Of a stretch of DNA of 64,000 nt, positions 34,575 to 42,510 are shown in pieces (positions within the stretch are counted from its first letter, which is position 1; each line of letters opens with the position of its first letter). The notes beneath the pieces were generated by a model, which had not been told where the DNA came from, did not search any database, and was given only the letters and a program-made list of their open reading frames with translations. A program made the translations under genes and the position numbers. The DNA is from Terriglobus sp. TAA 43 (GTDB lineage Bacteria > Acidobacteriota > Terriglobia > Terriglobales > Acidobacteriaceae), in NCBI RefSeq assembly GCF_000800015.1, contig NZ_JUGR01000001.1, positions 372,001 to 436,000 of the forward strand, given 5' to 3'.

Positions 34575-36299
34575 TTGGAAGCCAACACCAGGCCAACCGC
34601 GCTTATGTGGCGTGTCGATTCGAATGGAACGCGTCAAACGGACGATTCGATCACGAACTCGTTCTTGGGTGTTGATGCCAACGACTTAGCCCTGCCATTG
34701 CCGGAGGGAGTCATTTATGAAGACGACGGCGATGCATTGAAGCAGTGGTGGAGTGCCATAAAGGACGATCGGCACCTGGAGGCGCTTGAACTTCGGCTAC
34801 GATTCAGTGACGGCGGCATCCGTTGGTTTCTTCTTCACGCCACGCCAGAGCATGATTCCGATGGACTGCAATGTTGGCGGTGCGTCTGCATCGACATAGA
34901 CGCGAAGAAATTAAGAGAGACTGCCCTACAACAGCGGGAAGAGAACTGGCATTCCATCCTGGATGCCATCGCGCAATACGTCGTCGTCCTGGATAAGGTG
35001 GGCACGGTTACCTATGTGAATCAACTTGTCACTCGGCAGATCGGAATGACGACCGTCGATGTCGGCAACGGTGGCAATGCATTTTCTCTTCCTTTTCATC
35101 CGGAAGATATCGATCGAGTTCGTGTCGAACGTGCAGAGGGGCTGGCAGATGGCCGAGCGTTTCAGTTAGAAGTGCGGGTCCGTCAACTGGATGGCTACTA
35201 TCGCTGGCACCTCATGCAGTACAGGCCATTTCGCAATGAAACGGGCGAATTGTTGCGCTGGTACGTCACAGGCACAGACATCCACGAGCGTCGCAAACGC
35301 GAAGAGGCTTTGGAGCAGGAGAACATCGCTCTTCGGCGTGAGTTGAGTGTCGGCGATGGGAACGAGATCGTCGGGAACTCACAACCGATGCAGGCTCTCC
35401 GCAAGCACGTGTCGCGTATCGCCAGTTCTGATGCAACCGTACTCATCATTGGCGAAACAGGGACGGGGAAAGAACTCGTCGCTCAAGCGCTCCATCGCAA
35501 TTCTGCGCGATCAAAGAAGCCATTCATTCGAGTGAACTGCGCTGCGATTCCGCAATCTCTTATCTCGTCCGAATTGTTTGGTCATGAGAAGGGCGCTTTC
35601 ACGGGGGCAACGCAACGACGAGAAGGCAAATTCGAATCTGCAAATGGTGGCACTTTGTTTTTGGATGAAGTGGGTGACCTTCCCCCTGAAACGCAGGTTG
35701 CTTTGCTGCGTGTGCTGCAGGAACGAGAGATCGAACGTATCGGCAGCAATACGCCCGTTTCAATCGACATTAGGCTCGTCGCTGCTACGCATAGAGACCT
35801 GGCAAAGGCGATTGAAGATGGAACGTTTCGTGAAGATCTGTTTTTCCGCTTAAACGTGCTACCACTCGCGATGCCATCTCTCCGGGAACGGCCAGATGAT
35901 ATTCCGTCGCTGGTGAATCATTTCGTTTCTCGTTTTAGTGCGCGCTCGGGAAAGAAGATCCAGCACATCCAGAAGAAGACGCTGGCGCAAATGCAGGCCT
36001 ATGCCTGGCCAGGAAATGTTCGTGAACTGCAGAACATCATTGAGCGCGCAGTCATCCTGAGCGAGGGAGACACACTCTTCTTCGATGACAGCTGGCTGAA
36101 GCATGCAAGCAAGAAGGATCTGGTTCAACCATCGATGAGTTTGGCCGGCCTGCAGCAGCAGGAGAAGGCAATGATTGAAGCCGCGCTCAAGGCTTCTGCT
36201 GGTCGAATTTCCGGACCCAATGGTGCGGCTGTTCGCCTTGGGATGCCGCGACAGACTCTGGAGTCCAAGATGAAGAAGTTTGGCATCACCAAGGCTTGA
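34575..36299 (+). CDS. PAS-domain sigma-54-dependent activator (enhancer-binding protein)
   Basis: A 574-aa protein. TTG 34575 has GGAGAAG 8 bases upstream; ATG 34605 is an alternative without a good site. Two PAS-like regions fill about 1-130 and 115-245 ('ILDAIAQYVVVLDKVGTVTYVNQL...WYVTGTDIHERRKREE'). The AAA+ domain has Walker A GETGTGKE (293-300), the sigma-54 contact loop GAFTGA (340-345) and Walker B 'GGTLFLDEV'. A Fis-type helix-turn-helix closes the protein ('GPNGAAVRLGMPRQTLESKM'). There is no receiver domain, so PAS domains probably sense a small molecule or redox state. Sigma-54 promoters on both sides point to local control. Confidence 0.93.
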   Translation: MEANTRPTALMWRVDSNGTRQTDDSITNSFLGVDANDLALPLPEGVIYEDDGDALKQWWSAIKDDRHLEALELRLRFSDGGIRWFLLHATPEHDSDGLQCWRCVCIDIDAKKLRETALQQREENWHSILDAIAQYVVVLDKVGTVTYVNQLVTRQIGMTTVDVGNGGNAFSLPFHPEDIDRVRVERAEGLADGRAFQLEVRVRQLDGYYRWHLMQYRPFRNETGELLRWYVTGTDIHERRKREEALEQENIALRRELSVGDGNEIVGNSQPMQALRKHVSRIASSDATVLIIGETGTGKELVAQALHRNSARSKKPFIRVNCAAIPQSLISSELFGHEKGAFTGATQRREGKFESANGGTLFLDEVGDLPPETQVALLRVLQEREIERIGSNTPVSIDIRLVAATHRDLAKAIEDGTFREDLFFRLNVLPLAMPSLRERPDDIPSLVNHFVSRFSARSGKKIQHIQKKTLAQMQAYAWPGNVRELQNIIERAVILSEGDTLFFDDSWLKHASKKDLVQPSMSLAGLQQQEKAMIEAALKASAGRISGPNGAAVRLGMPRQTLESKMKKFGITKA

Positions 36300-36338
36300 C
36301 GATTTGCTGACTTGCTGAAGCCAAGTACGCCGAGAAAT

Positions 36339-36366
36339 CGGCATATGCCAGGGTCTCGGCATTCCG
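36339..36366. promoter_or_regulatory. Putative enhancer site for the sigma-54 activator (copy 2)
   Basis: The element carries TCGGCA twice, 18 bp apart, and the palindrome GGCATATGCC (36340-36349). It matches copy 1 at 34448-34475 in 20 of 28 positions. An outer inverted repeat GCCGAG (36329-36334) / CTCGGC (36355-36360) overlaps it. It lies 39-66 bp upstream of the -24 element of the Ohr promoter. Confidence 0.65.
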
Positions 36367-36403
36367 TGAATATGTACGTCGCAATAAATCAGTGGTTTAG
36401 GTT

Positions 36404-36419
36404 TGGCATTTTCTTTGCA
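36404..36419 (+). promoter_or_regulatory. Sigma-54 promoter of the Ohr operon
   Basis: TGGCATTTTCTTTGCA has GG (36405-36406) and GC (36417-36418) separated by exactly 10 bases, matching the -24/-12 consensus. It lies 37 bp before the Ohr start codon, with a ribosome site at 36443-36451 in the leader. Confidence 0.8.
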
Positions 36420-36455
36420 ATGTATAGGGCAACGTCCGTACTGAGGAGAAGCCCC

Positions 36456-36872
36456 ATGACTGCTATTTCAAAGATTCACTACACCGCAAAAGTTCACATC
36501 ACGACGGGCCGCGATGGCGGCACTGCTGTGAGCGACGACCGTCATTTGAATGTGAACCTGTCACTGCCAGGAACGGGTTCTGGTACGAACCCTGAGCAAT
36601 TGCTTGCTGCCGGCTGGTCGGCCTGCTTCCTGGGAGCGCTTGCAATTGCGGCTCAGAAGCGAGGAATCAGCCTGCCCGTAGAACGTGCGATTGATGCGGA
36701 GATTGACCTTGGTACAACGGGCGCGGAGTTCTTCCTTGGTGCTCGTCTACGGGTGAGCCTTCCTGGCATCGAACGGGCCATCGCACAGGAATTGATCGAT
36801 GTAGCCGATGCAACCTGCCCTTACTCCAAAGCCCTGCGTGGCAACGTGCAGACGAACATCTCACTGGCTTAA
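36456..36872 (+). CDS. Organic hydroperoxide resistance protein (Ohr/OsmC family)
   Basis: A 138-aa protein from ATG 36456, preceded by GAGGAGAAG. It has the Ohr features: conserved Arg (R19 in 'TTGRDGG'), the first redox Cys C57 in 'AAGWSACFLGAL' and the second C121 in 'ATCPYSKALRGN'. The family reduces organic and fatty-acid hydroperoxides with a lipoylated partner. The length fits Ohr rather than the longer OsmC-hydrolase fusions. It is the first gene after a sigma-54 promoter and probably leads a string of five genes with 37-74 base gaps. Confidence 0.93.
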   Translation: MTAISKIHYTAKVHITTGRDGGTAVSDDRHLNVNLSLPGTGSGTNPEQLLAAGWSACFLGALAIAAQKRGISLPVERAIDAEIDLGTTGAEFFLGARLRVSLPGIERAIAQELIDVADATCPYSKALRGNVQTNISLA

Positions 36873-36920
36873 TTGAAGCCTTATTCCTTTACTGCATTGC
36901 ATTGATCTCAGGAGAATTTC

Positions 36921-37961
36921 ATGAAGAACCAACAGCTAAATCGGCGTACGTTTTTGGGAGCAGCAGCAATGATGGCGGGCTCATCGCTCTTCGGCTCCGC
37001 TGCAGCGCAAACAGAAGCGACAGATCGCGGCACTCAATCTGCCACGCCGTCGTCTTCACGCGCAGAGTTCACCACCATTCATCAAGTGAAGGCTGGCGTG
37101 CTGGATATTGGCTATGTGGATGAAGGTCCGCGCGATGGCCGTGTTGTCATCCTACTGCATGGTTGGCCGTATGACATTCACAGCTTCGTGGACGTCGTGC
37201 CCATTCTGACTGCAGCAAATTTCCGCGTGATCGTTCCGCATCTCCGCGGTTATGGGACAACACGCTTCTTGTCCAAAGATAGCGTCCGCAATGGCCAGCA
37301 GTCCGCCTTTGCATTGGATGTGCTGGCACTGATGGATGTACTTTTCATCAAGAAGGCGATCGTTGCTGGTTTCGATTGGGGTGCTCGTACTGCTTGCATT
37401 CTGGCAGCACTTTGGCCTGATCGCTTCGAGGCTCTTGTATCCGTTAGCGGATATCTTATTGGTAACCAGAAGGCCGGCCGAGCACCGCTTGTACCGACTG
37501 CGGAACTGCAGTGGTGGTATCAGTTCTATTTCGCAACAGATCGTGGGCGCGAGGGATACCAGCAATATCGCCGCGAGTTTGCAAAGCAGATCTGGACGTT
37601 GGCGTCGCCGCAGTGGCACTACAACGACGTTGTGTTTGATCGCAGTGCAACAGCATTCGACAATCCTGATCACGTCGACATCGTTATTCATAACTATCGG
37701 TGGCGGCTCGATCTTGCTCAAGGTGAAACACGCTATGACTCTTACGAACAGAAGTTAGCGTCTGGACCGGTCATTACTGTACCTACCATCACCATGGAAG
37801 GTGATGCCAATGGAGCTCCTCATCCAGACAGCAACAATTATGCGAAGAAGTTTTCGGGTAAATACGAGCATCGTCTGATCCGCGGTGGTGTTGGACACAA
37901 CCTGCCGCAGGAAGCCCCGGAAGCTTTTGCTAAGGCAATCACCGGCGTGGTGAAGTTGTAA
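36921..37961 (+). CDS. Tat-exported alpha/beta hydrolase (haloalkane dehalogenase/epoxide hydrolase-like)
   Basis: A 346-aa protein with AGGAG before the ATG. The N-terminus 'NRRTFLGAAAMMAGSSLFGSA' is a Tat signal. The oxyanion segment is 'LLHGWPYDIHSF', the nucleophile is Asp in 'AGFDWGART', and the final His is in 'GVGHNLPQEAPEAF'. An Asp nucleophile points to an epoxide hydrolase, haloalkane or haloacid dehalogenase rather than an esterase. It lies in the operon controlled by the sigma-54 activator, together with Ohr. Confidence 0.87.
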   Translation: MKNQQLNRRTFLGAAAMMAGSSLFGSAAAQTEATDRGTQSATPSSSRAEFTTIHQVKAGVLDIGYVDEGPRDGRVVILLHGWPYDIHSFVDVVPILTAANFRVIVPHLRGYGTTRFLSKDSVRNGQQSAFALDVLALMDVLFIKKAIVAGFDWGARTACILAALWPDRFEALVSVSGYLIGNQKAGRAPLVPTAELQWWYQFYFATDRGREGYQQYRREFAKQIWTLASPQWHYNDVVFDRSATAFDNPDHVDIVIHNYRWRLDLAQGETRYDSYEQKLASGPVITVPTITMEGDANGAPHPDSNNYAKKFSGKYEHRLIRGGVGHNLPQEAPEAFAKAITGVVKL

Positions 37962-37998
37962 CCCTGTACATGGCACACGGACCCGATAGGAGGACTTC

Positions 37999-38556
37999 AT
38001 GGCAAAAGAACTGCGCACGACAAAGAAGATAACCCTGAAGTTGATCGCGATGTTGGCATTTGCCGGGCCTGCTCTAACCTGCGCCATCTGGTCCAGCGGC
38101 CAGACTCCCGCGAATATGGATGTCGCTGAGAATGCCGCCGCATCCATTACACTTCCTCTGGATTACAGAGATTGGCGGTTGGTCTCAGTGGCTCACGAGG
38201 CGGGAAAGCTGAACGATCTACGTGCGGTGTTAGGCAATGATCTGGCGATCGACGCCTATCGTAGTGGAGCTACCTCATTTCCTGATGGAGCCATCATCGC
38301 TCGATTGGCATGGACATATACACCTTCTGCGGAGAACAATGCAGCGTTCGGTCAGGAGCAGTCTTTTGTCGCGGGTACGCCCACCAACGTTCAGCTCATG
38401 GTGAAGGATTCGAAACGATTTGCATCAACCGGCGGATGGGGCTTCGCTCAGTTCACCGATGGCAAACCAGCAGCAATTGATCCGGTGAAGTCTTGCTACT
38501 CCTGCCACACGCCAGCGAAGCAGAACGACTATGTCTTTACTCATTACGCCCATTAG
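37999..38556 (+). CDS. Cytochrome P460 family protein
   Basis: A 185-aa protein with GGAGG before the ATG. A long basic N-terminus precedes a hydrophobic stretch ('LIAMLAFAGPALTCAIWSSG') that could anchor or export it. The heme motif C166-x-x-C169-H170 ('SCYSCHTPAKQNDYVF') is at the C-terminus, the position typical of P460 proteins, and 'LPLDYRDWRLVSVAHE' is the usual opening of that domain. P460 proteins oxidise small nitrogen or other substrates; which one applies here is unknown. A cytochrome c maturation cluster lies further on at 53071-55893. Confidence 0.88.
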   Translation: MAKELRTTKKITLKLIAMLAFAGPALTCAIWSSGQTPANMDVAENAAASITLPLDYRDWRLVSVAHEAGKLNDLRAVLGNDLAIDAYRSGATSFPDGAIIARLAWTYTPSAENNAAFGQEQSFVAGTPTNVQLMVKDSKRFASTGGWGFAQFTDGKPAAIDPVKSCYSCHTPAKQNDYVFTHYAH

Positions 38557-38624
38557 CAAGCAGGCTCGAATCGCCTATCGCGCCATTCATAAAACGTTCG
38601 TTCGAACCGAAGAAGGAGAGGACA

Positions 38625-39551
38625 ATGCAGACGCCTAGTTCGCATGAAAATGGAATCGATCAGAGCCTTCTTTCCAGGCTGCGTTATTCCCGTGGATTAT
38701 TTGCAGCGCTGGACCAGAGTGGTGGCTCAACGCCTGCTGCGCTGACGCACTATGGGATCGATACAAGCCAGTACAGCAGCGAAGACAAAATGTTCGACCT
38801 CATTCATCAGATGCGTCTGCGGATCATCACCTCGCCAAAGTTTGATGGGGATCGTGTCCTGGCCGTGATCCTGTTCGCCAAAACACTCTCGGGACAGATT
38901 GGAGAACAGACCATTCCGGAGTACCTGATGGGGAAACATCAGATCGCTTCGTTCTTGAAGATCGACCACGGTTTGGAAGCTGTAACGGATGGCGTGCAAC
39001 TTTTGAAACCGATTCCAGATCTGCAGAACACTTTGTCCTGGGGGCGCAACCTTGGCGTTGTTGGAACGAAGATGCGCACGCTAATTCATGACGGAACAAA
39101 ACAGAAAGTGGAAGAGGCCGTTAAGCAGCAGTTCGCGTTGGCTGAGGAGATCTACTCAAGCGGTTTGATTCCTATCGTGGAAATTGAAGTGTCCACGAAA
39201 CTGCCAAATGAGGTCCGAGAGCGTGTGGAACGTTGGTTGCTCGATGCGATGGAGACCGCGCTCACTGATTCCAGTAGCAGCCTGCGTGTCTTTCTTAAAC
39301 TCACGATCCCGGTTGTTCCAGAACTTTACACCGTACTGCAACAGAACCCGAAGGTATATCGGATCCTTGCACTGTCTGGCGGCTTCTCGAGGCGTGAGGC
39401 GTGCCTTCGTCTTTCGCGTAATCCGGGCATGGTTGCCAGCTTCTCTCGTGCACTGCTTGAGGACCTGCGTGTCGGCATGTCCGATAAGCAATGGAACGAC
39501 GCCCTTGATGCTTCGATCAATGAAGTGATGGATGCGACGAGAGCCGAATAG
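38625..39551 (+). CDS. Class I fructose-bisphosphate aldolase
   Basis: A 308-aa protein from ATG 38625 with GAAGGAGAGG upstream; the open frame before it overlaps the P460 gene. The sequence 'RGLFAALDQSGGSTPAAL' and 'FLKIDHGLEAVTDGVQLLKPIP' are typical of the bacterial class I family; the Schiff-base Lys is probably K225 in 'RVFLKLTIP'. 'LALSGGFSRREACLRLSRNPG' is the phosphate-binding end. It cleaves fructose 1,6-bisphosphate to two triose phosphates. Its place in a peroxide/detoxification operon is odd for a central enzyme and suggests a stress-linked copy; other aldolase genes of the genome are not visible. Confidence 0.9.
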   Translation: MQTPSSHENGIDQSLLSRLRYSRGLFAALDQSGGSTPAALTHYGIDTSQYSSEDKMFDLIHQMRLRIITSPKFDGDRVLAVILFAKTLSGQIGEQTIPEYLMGKHQIASFLKIDHGLEAVTDGVQLLKPIPDLQNTLSWGRNLGVVGTKMRTLIHDGTKQKVEEAVKQQFALAEEIYSSGLIPIVEIEVSTKLPNEVRERVERWLLDAMETALTDSSSSLRVFLKLTIPVVPELYTVLQQNPKVYRILALSGGFSRREACLRLSRNPGMVASFSRALLEDLRVGMSDKQWNDALDASINEVMDATRAE

Positions 39552-39592
39552 ATCTCATGAGCACATGAATGCTCTTCGAAAGGATGTGACAC

Positions 39593-40429
39593 ATGAGTAA
39601 GGTCTGGCTGATCACGGGTAGTTCGCGAGGTCTTGGCCGCGCGATTGCGGATGCTGTGCTGAAGAGCGGAGACAGACTGATTGCCACTGCAAGGCAAGTA
39701 GATACTCTAAATAAATTGGTCCAGACATACGGCGACCAGGTGGTGCCGTTGACGCTTGATGTAGGAGATTCCGACGCAGCGCAACGAGCGGTCGCATTCG
39801 CCGTTGAGCACTTCGGCAGCATTGACGTGTTGGTCAATAACGCTGGCTACGGAACGATAAGCTCTCTGGAAGATATGGAGATCGCTGATTTTCGTGCTCA
39901 GATCGAGACCAACTTATTAGGCACGGTTTACACGACAAAAGCAGCGATTCCGTTTATGCGTAAGCAAGGACGCGGGCACATCATTCAGTTCTCATCTGTC
40001 GGTGGACGGATTGGGGCTCTTGGGAGGACGTCGTACTCTGCTGCTAAGTGGGGTGTCGAAGGATTCTCGGAGGCGCTCGCGAAAGAAGTGGCTCCATTGG
40101 GAATCAATGTGACTATCGTGGAACCGGGTGGTTTTCGAACGGATTTTGCCGCTGAACCAATAGCAGCGATTCAGGCTGCCTACGAATCGACAATCGGAGT
40201 GGCGGCTCGCTTTCAAAGTGACTACCACGGTAAACAACCGGGCGATCCGATGCTGGCTGCAAAGGCCGTGATTGAGATTGCAAGCATGGATCAGCCTCCA
40301 CTAAGGCTTCCGCTGGGAAGCGATGCTGTTAAGGCGATCGAACAGAGCGACCGCGAAAGGCTGACTGCCATCGAGAATTGGCGATATCTGAGCGTCTCCA
40401 CGGATTATTCGATTGAGGAGCGGAAATAG
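39593..40429 (+). CDS. Short-chain dehydrogenase/reductase
   Basis: A 278-aa classical SDR; GAAAGGATG precedes the ATG. The cofactor motif is 'TGSSRGLGRAI' (residues about 8-18), followed by 'NNAGYGTISSLEDM', a Ser before the active site ('IQFSSVGGRIG') and the catalytic 'YSAAKWGVEGF'. The Arg in 'ATARQVDTL' at the end of the second strand suggests NADP(H). The substrate is unknown. It is the last of the genes behind the sigma-54 promoter at 36404. Confidence 0.92.
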   Translation: MSKVWLITGSSRGLGRAIADAVLKSGDRLIATARQVDTLNKLVQTYGDQVVPLTLDVGDSDAAQRAVAFAVEHFGSIDVLVNNAGYGTISSLEDMEIADFRAQIETNLLGTVYTTKAAIPFMRKQGRGHIIQFSSVGGRIGALGRTSYSAAKWGVEGFSEALAKEVAPLGINVTIVEPGGFRTDFAAEPIAAIQAAYESTIGVAARFQSDYHGKQPGDPMLAAKAVIEIASMDQPPLRLPLGSDAVKAIEQSDRERLTAIENWRYLSVSTDYSIEERK

Positions 40430-40506
40430 GTTCTCTGTCGCCTCCTTCTTGCCGATGTTCAAGTGACACAAAATACAATGGTTGCGCTAAGTTTATCGTT
40501 CGCGAG

Positions 40507-40576
40507 ACCGTACGGGCTGAAGCCTGTCGATCGGTTCTGCGAGGGCGCAAGGATCGTTCGGACACAACCGTACGGG
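40507..40576. repeat. Pair of ACCGTACGGG repeats upstream of miaB
   Basis: ACCGTACGGG occurs at 40507-40516 and again at 40567-40576, with a palindromic core CCGTACGG in each. The copies lie 60 bp apart in the 155-base gap before miaB, the second within 10-20 bases of its start. They could be operator half-sites or a mRNA stem; no function is proven. Confidence 0.5.
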
Positions 40577-40593
40577 ACGTATACTTGAAAGTG

Positions 40594-41925
40594 ATGACTA
40601 CCCCCGCGAAGACGTTCTATATCGAAACCTTTGGCTGCCAGATGAATGCCCACGACTCGGAAAAAGTCATTGGCACGCTGGAGCATGAAGGGTATTCGCG
40701 CGTGGAGGATGAGGAGGCGGCTGACCTCATCCTGTACAACACCTGTTCCATCCGCGACAAGGCCGAGCAGAAGGTCTTCCATCGCCTGAATGAATACAAA
40801 CGCATGCAGGGCGAGGGCAAGAAGTTTGCCGTGCTGGGTTGCGTGGCGCAGCAGGAAGGCAACAAGATCTTTGAGAAGGCACCGTTCGTGTCGCTCGTCT
40901 CGGGTTCGGCCTCCTATCGCAACCTGCCAGAGATGCTGGTGCGTCTCGAAGCAGGAGAGAAGCGCATTACCGGACTGGATGATCGCCAGACGGAAGAGAC
41001 CTTCGACACCGAGTTCACCGCACGCTCCAATCCGCATCGCGGCTACATCACCATCATCGAGGGCTGCGATAAGTTCTGCTCCTATTGCGTCGTGCCTTAC
41101 ACACGCGGTAAGGAGCGGTCACGATCGTCGGAGAGCATTCTGGCTGAAGCGAAGCGCATGGCCGAAGCAGGCTTCACCGATATTCAGCTTCTCGGCCAGA
41201 ACGTGAACAGTTATCACGATCCGTTGGGCAAGAAGAGTTTTGCCGATGTATTGGCGATGGTAGGTGAGCTATCCGGTGTTCGTCGTGTACGTTTCACCAC
41301 ATCGCACCCGCGGGACTTTACGCCGGACATTGTCCAGGTAATCGATAGCATGCCGACGATTTGCGATCACGTGCATCTGCCGGTGCAGAGTGGTTCGTCG
41401 ACAGTCTTGAAGGCCATGCAGCGTGAATACACGCGAGATTGGTACCTGGAACGCATCGCGTGGATCAAGGCCGCGAAGCGCGACATCAGCATGACGACAG
41501 ACATTATCGTCGGTTTCCCAGGCGAGACCGAGGACGACTTTGAGGAGACGATGAGCCTTCTTGACGTCGTTGGCTACGATGGCGTGTTTGCGTTCCAGTA
41601 TTCGCCGCGGCCAAATACTCCCGCAGTCGGAATGGCGGAAACAGTCTCTGATGAAGTGAAAGCTGCGCGTTTGCAGCGTCTTCTAGAGGCGCAACGCGAG
41701 CGTCAGCGTGTGAGCTACGAGCGCCACCTTGGCCAGATCGTTGAAGTGATGGTGGAGGGATATAACCACCAGCGTGGCCAGGTCACGGGGCGGACCTCGC
41801 AGAATAAAACACTGAACTTTACGACGACATTACCCATTTTGCCGGCTATTGGCAGCTATGCAAATGTGCGTGTGACTAAAACATTTCCGAACAGCCTGGT
41901 GGGCGAGGCAGTGAGCGCCGCATGA
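40594..41925 (+). CDS. miaB: tRNA-2-methylthio-N6-isopentenyladenosine synthase MiaB
   Basis: A 443-aa radical SAM methylthiotransferase. The N-terminal domain has 'FYIETFGCQMNAHDSEK' and 'NTCSIRDKAEQK' (cluster Cys), the radical SAM motif is C158-x3-C162-x2-C165 ('EGCDKFCSYCVVPYTRG'), and a C-terminal TRAM domain ends the protein. It methylthiolates i6A37 in tRNAs. The start is uncertain: TTG 40585 has GGGA 7 bases upstream, while ATG 40594 is the better codon; the difference is three residues. The stop overlaps the following gene by 4 bases. Confidence 0.96.
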   Translation: MTTPAKTFYIETFGCQMNAHDSEKVIGTLEHEGYSRVEDEEAADLILYNTCSIRDKAEQKVFHRLNEYKRMQGEGKKFAVLGCVAQQEGNKIFEKAPFVSLVSGSASYRNLPEMLVRLEAGEKRITGLDDRQTEETFDTEFTARSNPHRGYITIIEGCDKFCSYCVVPYTRGKERSRSSESILAEAKRMAEAGFTDIQLLGQNVNSYHDPLGKKSFADVLAMVGELSGVRRVRFTTSHPRDFTPDIVQVIDSMPTICDHVHLPVQSGSSTVLKAMQREYTRDWYLERIAWIKAAKRDISMTTDIIVGFPGETEDDFEETMSLLDVVGYDGVFAFQYSPRPNTPAVGMAETVSDEVKAARLQRLLEAQRERQRVSYERHLGQIVEVMVEGYNHQRGQVTGRTSQNKTLNFTTTLPILPAIGSYANVRVTKTFPNSLVGEAVSAA

Positions 41926-42461
41926 GCGATTCCGCACAACAGCTTCGTGATTCCATCGCTTCCGAGAACACGCGGGAGGAGATCGAAGTCCGTATCCGCG
42001 GTCTGATGATGGACCCTGTCACCAACATGCCCATGGTGGTCCTCAAGGATGTCAACGGCGATGACGTGCTGCCGATCTGGGTTGGCATCTTCGAAGCGAA
42101 TGCGATTGCGCTGGAGATTGAGAAGAACGCTCCGCCGCGGCCGATGACGCACGATCTAATGCGCAATCTGTTGCGCTCGTTTGATGTACGTGTGACGCGC
42201 GTTGTGATCTCAGAGTTGAAGGACGACACGTTCTTTGCGATTCTTTGGATGGTACGCGACGGCGAGGTCCTGTCGATGGATGCCCGGCCCTCCGATGCTC
42301 TGGCGTTGGCGATGCGCGCGGACTGCCCGATCTATGTCAACCGTTCGGTGATGGACGCGGCAAAGGCAGGCCAAAAGGGAAGCCGCGACATCAACTCGGA
42401 CGAACTTCGCCGCTGGCTCGAGGGCCTGGGCGATGACGACATGGGACAGTACAAAATGTAG
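41922..42461 (+). CDS. Bifunctional nuclease family (DUF151) protein
   Basis: A 179-aa protein of the BFN/DUF151 family: 'IRGLMMDPVTNMPMVVLKDV', 'LPIWVGIFEANAIALEIEK' and 'DARPSDALALAMRADCPIYV' are its conserved blocks. Family members show DNase/RNase activity in some plants and bacteria, but a physiological role is not settled. ATGA overlap with miaB means coupled translation, a common arrangement. The stop codon TAG (42459-42461) lies inside the left arm of the terminator hairpin. Confidence 0.92.
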   Translation: MSDSAQQLRDSIASENTREEIEVRIRGLMMDPVTNMPMVVLKDVNGDDVLPIWVGIFEANAIALEIEKNAPPRPMTHDLMRNLLRSFDVRVTRVVISELKDDTFFAILWMVRDGEVLSMDARPSDALALAMRADCPIYVNRSVMDAAKAGQKGSRDINSDELRRWLEGLGDDDMGQYKM

Positions 42462-42486
42462 TTCGTTTACCAAACGAACTACATTT
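42454..42486. terminator. Bidirectional terminator between convergent operons
   Basis: Arms 42454-42468 and 42472-42486 are perfect 15-base inverse complements with a 3-base ACC loop. The A-rich left edge and T-rich right edge give a usable U-run in both directions. The stem contains the stop of the DUF151 gene, and on the other strand it lies 24 bases after the glycosyltransferase stop. Confidence 0.85.
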
Positions 42487-42510
42487 GCTCATCGCATCCG
42501 AGCATCATGA

